Origin: Chitinophagaceae bacterium
GTDB lineage: Bacteria; Bacteroidota; Bacteroidia; Chitinophagales; Chitinophagaceae
DNA length: 5,719 nt
Assembly (NCBI GenBank): GCA_947472635.1
Contig: CANJDY010000191.1
Coordinates: forward strand, 1 to 5,719
Reading direction: 5' to 3'
This document shows positions 5,536 through 5,719 of this stretch, one piece after another; positions within the stretch are counted from its first letter, which is position 1; each line of letters starts with the position of its first letter. A model generated the notes under the pieces. The model was not told the DNA's origin. It was given only the letters and a program-made list of their open reading frames with translations, and made no database searches. The position numbers and the translations under genes are program-made.

Positions 5536-5564
5536 AAATCAATTTATATATTGATTTTTGTCAT
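5536..5564. promoter_or_regulatory. Palindrome and degenerate FNR/CRP-like site upstream of the BON gene
   Basis: Two overlapping structures are present. AAATCAAT (5536-5543) and ATTGATTT (5550-5557) form a perfect 8+8 inverted repeat with a 6-base spacer. The right arm also begins TTGAT-TTTT-GTCAT (5551-5564... ending 5564), eight of ten positions of the FNR box with a G in place of A. The latter centres about 57 bp upstream of the predicted BON transcription start. It is a weaker match than the three perfect sites; TGAT-N4-GTCA also occurs twice inside genes. Confidence 0.3.
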
Positions 5565-5659
5565 CGAATATTTTAATAACTTTAATCTCTTGTGCTAATT
5601 TTCTATTTTATCGGATATTTTATCTTTAGAAAGCTTGCAACTATCTAAAAACCGTTATT

Positions 5660-5719
5660 TTAGTTATTGTATATTTTTTCTTTTTCCAATTCATCTATTT
5701 TATTGAGGTAATTGATAAC
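5660..5719 (-). CDS. C-terminal end of a minus-strand gene running in from the right edge
   Basis: From the right edge the minus strand reads 19 sense codons (VINYLNKIDELEKEKIYNN) and then TAA at 5662-5660. The peptide has the Ile/Leu spacing and charge of an amphipathic helix, as at the end of many real proteins; the other two minus-strand frames stop within a few codons. The piece is too short to identify. If real, the gene lies upstream of the BON gene on the same strand, with a 211-bp gap. Confidence 0.4.
   Translation of the reverse strand, partial: VINYLNKIDELEKEKIYNN

Noticed and set aside
5645..5663. CTAAAA/TTTTAG inverted repeat near the right-edge gene end
   Set aside because: Six A/T-rich pairs overlapping the stop codon are too weak for a terminator call.

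Overview
The window comes from an AT-rich genome (roughly one third G+C by eye), most likely a member of the Bacteroidota, of the Sphingobacteriia/Chitinophagia kind. The reasons are the protein families present, starts preceded by A/T-rich leaders instead of AGGAGG Shine-Dalgarno sequences, and boxes resembling the Bacteroidota -7 element TAnnTTTG upstream of several genes. It carries no rRNA, tRNA, CRISPR array or insertion sequence that I can see.

Layout. A minus-strand gene cut by the left edge (1-979) encodes a bacterial archaeo-eukaryotic release-factor-like protein (baeRF family 3 type). A 336-bp divergent control region (980-1315) separates it from a plus-strand run of four small genes: a nitroreductase-family flavoprotein (1316-1849), an uncharacterised 135-aa protein (1869-2276), an uncharacterised 129-aa helical protein (2380-2769) and a 91-aa zinc-ribbon protein (2846-3121). 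A T-rich 371-bp gap follows. Then come an HPF/RaiA-type ribosome hibernation protein (3493-3825) and, 24 bp on, a classical short-chain dehydrogenase (3850-4611). A strong bidirectional hairpin terminator (4698-4743) separates these from a convergent minus-strand gene for a protein with three BON domains (4774-5448). The last 60 bases appear to hold the C-terminal end of another minus-strand gene.

Interpretation. A release-factor-like protein, a ribosome hibernation factor, a nitroreductase, an SDR and a BON protein together look like a stress, low-oxygen or dormancy island. The most interesting signal is in the non-coding DNA. The palindrome TGAT-N4-ATCA, the core of FNR/CRP-family operators, occurs three times (1113-1124, 1216-1227, 3420-3431). 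All three copies lie upstream of gene starts and none was seen inside genes. The two copies in the divergent region each sit about 62 bp upstream of a predicted transcription start, one for each direction. A degenerate fourth copy lies upstream of the BON gene. I infer that these genes form one regulon under an FNR/CRP-type regulator encoded outside the window, with three unstudied small proteins as possible new members of the response.
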